Assembly: GCA_002386065.1 (NCBI GenBank)
Contig: DGES01000064.1
Location: 1-8,281, forward strand
From: Firmicutes bacterium UBA3920
Lineage (GTDB): Bacteria > Bacillota > Clostridia > Caldicoprobacterales > Xylanivirgaceae
Direction of reading: 5' to 3'
DNA: 8,281 bases
Shown here: piece after piece, positions 6,846 through 8,281 of the stretch
Position numbering within the stretch: position 1 is the stretch's first letter
Layout of the letters: every line of letters starts with the position of its first letter
Program-made: the position numbers and the translations under genes
Notes under the pieces: generated by a model
Seen by the model: the letters and a program-made list of their open reading frames with translations, nothing else
Database searches by the model: none
Told to the model about the DNA's origin: nothing

Positions 6846-6970
6846 TCTAATTCAAATACTAACAGTAGAAAAAATGATTAAAATGTCCAAATTGTAACGA
6901 TTTATAGTTTAATCGCTAGATTTTTTATGATATGTTGAAACTAGGAATAATTTTAGGAGGAAGATAAAAA
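6846..6970 (+). promoter_or_regulatory. Intergenic region with weak hairpins before the PEP mutase gene
   Basis: The 125 bases contain CGATT (6898-6902) and AATCG (6911-6915), able to form a 5-bp stem with an 8-base loop, with a run of six T at 6921-6926. This resembles a very weak intrinsic terminator. An alternative pairing, GATTAAA (6876-6882) with TTTAATC (6908-6914), uses some of the same bases, so the two are mutually exclusive. Both are short and AT-rich. TATGAT (6926-6931) could be a -10 box but lacks a -35. A strong ribosome binding site, AGGAGG (6955-6960), ends 10 bases before the GTG start. Confidence 0.25.
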
Positions 6971-8269
6971 GTGAAGAAGACAGTATATATGAGTTTTAGT
7001 ACAGATGTTATCCATGGAGGTCACACAGAAATCATTAAGAAAGCAGCAGAACTTGGAGAATTAACAATCGGCGTTTTAACAGATGAAGTTGTGGCTAGTT
7101 ATAGGCGTTTTCCTATACTTAAATACGATGAAAGGGTCAAGCTTATAGAGAGTATAAAAGGAGTAAAAAGAGTTATTCCACAGACAACTTTAAGCTATGC
7201 AGAAAATATTCGCAAACTAAAGCCAGATTACGTAGTTCATGGTGATGATTGGGTAACGGGTTTTCAGCGTCCAATTAGGGAAGAGGTAATAGAGCTTCTA
7301 AATGAATATGGTGGTAAACTTGTTGAGTTTCCATATTCCCATTTAGAGGAATACGATGCTCTGGAGCGCAGACAGCGAGAACATCTTTTTATGCCAGATA
7401 TTCGGCGTAGGAGACTTAAAGATTTACTTGCAATGAAACCATTGGTGAGGGTACTTGAAGCTCATAATGGTATAACAGGATTGATCGTAGAAGAGACGAC
7501 TGTTGTACAAGATGGTGAAACACGTCAATTTGATGCTATGTGGGTTTCGAGTTTATGTGATTCTACTGCGAAGGGAAAACCAGATATTGAATTACTTGAT
7601 ATATCAGCTCGTTTGCAGACAGTGGATGAAATTATGGATGTAACTACTAAACCGATTATTTTTGATGCAGATACTGGCGGATTGACAGAACATTTTGTAT
7701 ATAATATTCGTACTTTAGAACGTATGGGTATTTCTGCTGTTATAGTGGAGGATAAGACAGGTCTTAAGAGAAATTCTTTATTTGGGACTGAGGTTTCTCA
7801 AACCCAAGATAGCATAGAAAATTTCTGTGCTAAATTGTCAGCAGGGAAAGCAGCTTTAAGGACAAATGATTTTTTACTCATTGCCAGGATTGAAAGCTTA
7901 ATATTGGAAAAAGGTATGGAAGATGCTTTAGAAAGAGCATTTGCATATGTTGATGCTGGAGCTACAGGCATTATGATTCATTCAAGAAAAAAAGATCCGG
8001 CTGAGATATTTGAGTTTTGTGAAAAGTTTAGGAGGAAAGACCCTGCAACTCCACTTGTAGTGGTGCCAACCTCTTTTAATTCTGTAACTGAAGAAGAGTT
8101 TGAAAAACGTGGGGTTAATATAGTAATTTATGCAAACCATCTAACAAGAAGCGCTTTTCCGGCGATGCAAAACGTAGCAAAGAGCATACTTAAGAATCAT
8201 CGCGCTAAAGAGGCAGATGAGATGTGTATGCCTATAAAAGAGATATTGACGCTGATACCTGAGGAGTAA
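6971..8269 (+). CDS. pepM: Cytidylyltransferase-domain/phosphoenolpyruvate phosphomutase fusion
   Basis: A 432-residue two-domain enzyme. Residues 1-135 are an HxGH-type cytidylyltransferase-like domain: STDVIHGGH with HGGH at 15-18, VLTDEVVASYRRFP, and PDYVVHGDDW (85-94). Residues ~150-430 are PEP phosphomutase, which converts phosphoenolpyruvate to phosphonopyruvate and forms the C-P bond. Key features are LCDSTAKGKPD (195-205), the metal-binding FDADTGG (Asp232, Asp234), the mutase signature EDKTGLKRNS (260-269, of the form EDKxxxKxNS), ARIESL (305-310) and VVVPTS (363-368). The EDK signature separates it from isocitrate lyase-like relatives. Such fusions are known in surface-polysaccharide phosphonate clusters. 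The stretch at ~122-141 (YSHLEEYDALERRQREHLFM) stands where many fusions have a GISSTxL-like second cytidylyltransferase motif, so the N-terminal domain may be altered or inactive. GTG start with AGGAGG 10 bases upstream. The composition looks less AT-rich than the licD genes. Confidence 0.95.
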   Translation: MKKTVYMSFSTDVIHGGHTEIIKKAAELGELTIGVLTDEVVASYRRFPILKYDERVKLIESIKGVKRVIPQTTLSYAENIRKLKPDYVVHGDDWVTGFQRPIREEVIELLNEYGGKLVEFPYSHLEEYDALERRQREHLFMPDIRRRRLKDLLAMKPLVRVLEAHNGITGLIVEETTVVQDGETRQFDAMWVSSLCDSTAKGKPDIELLDISARLQTVDEIMDVTTKPIIFDADTGGLTEHFVYNIRTLERMGISAVIVEDKTGLKRNSLFGTEVSQTQDSIENFCAKLSAGKAALRTNDFLLIARIESLILEKGMEDALERAFAYVDAGATGIMIHSRKKDPAEIFEFCEKFRRKDPATPLVVVPTSFNSVTEEEFEKRGVNIVIYANHLTRSAFPAMQNVAKSILKNHRAKEADEMCMPIKEILTLIPEE

Positions 8270-8272
8270 GAT

Positions 8273-8279
8273 AGGAGGT
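8273..8279 (+). promoter_or_regulatory. Ribosome binding site of a further gene beyond the window
   Basis: AGGAGGT lies 3 bases after the stop of the PEP mutase gene, at the very end of the window. It is a near-perfect Shine-Dalgarno sequence, and its start codon would fall just beyond base 8281. A co-transcribed downstream gene is therefore expected. From the pathway, a 2-aminoethylphosphonate transaminase or an alcohol dehydrogenase is the natural candidate, but nothing of it is visible. Confidence 0.75.
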
Positions 8280-8281
8280 AG

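Noticed and set aside
6876..6926. Riboswitch or attenuator before the PEP mutase gene
   Set aside because: The two competing stems are 5-7 bp, AT-rich and lack any known conserved aptamer core; not enough to call.
7340..7400. Compensating frameshifts in the PEP mutase fusion
   Set aside because: The reading frame is continuous, the segment has the expected length, and the alternative frames either hit a stop or give no better family match.

Overview
The window looks like the end of a contig from a low-GC Gram-positive bacterium of the Clostridia type. The DNA is visibly AT-rich, ribosome binding sites are strong AGGAGG-type sequences, and codons favour A/T endings. The protein sequences resemble clostridial surface-polysaccharide proteins, but this placement is an inference from style and I cannot name a genus. 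The first 19 bases are not genomic: they match the Tn5 mosaic end of the Nextera sequencing adapter exactly. Native sequence therefore starts at base 20, inside a gene.

All recognisable genes lie on the + strand and form one segment of a cell-surface polysaccharide (capsule, exopolysaccharide or teichoic-acid-like) locus. Region 1 (20-1331) holds the C-terminal part of a CapD/FlaA1-type nucleotide-sugar dehydratase and a monotopic phosphoglycosyl transferase that would start the glycan on undecaprenyl phosphate. Region 2 (1348-2995) holds an ATP-grasp ligase-like protein overlapping a HAD-family hydrolase. Their exact role is unknown. The ATP-grasp gene has no ATG, GTG or TTG at its expected start and probably begins with ATT. 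Region 3 (3160-5010) holds two tandem LicD-family proteins, the family that places phosphocholine-like groups on glycans. Region 4 (5007-8269) is a phosphonate module: phosphonopyruvate decarboxylase, a LicC/PntC-like cytidylyltransferase, and a fusion of an HxGH-type cytidylyltransferase domain with phosphoenolpyruvate phosphomutase. The window ends on the ribosome binding site of a further gene.

Together the genes suggest a C-P-bonded decoration of a surface glycan. PEP phosphomutase makes phosphonopyruvate, and the decarboxylase pulls the reaction forward to phosphonoacetaldehyde. An enzyme outside the window (a transaminase or reductase) would make 2-aminoethylphosphonate or 2-hydroxyethylphosphonate. 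The PntC-like enzyme would activate it as a CMP ester, and one or both LicD proteins would transfer it to the polysaccharide. Each step is known from related systems, but the complete route here is inferred from gene content.

No rRNA, tRNA, CRISPR array, insertion sequence or prophage gene was seen. No gene-free stretch exceeds 300 bases. The gaps (556-713, 2996-3159, 3988-4104, 6846-6970) hold at most weak promoter-like or hairpin signals.
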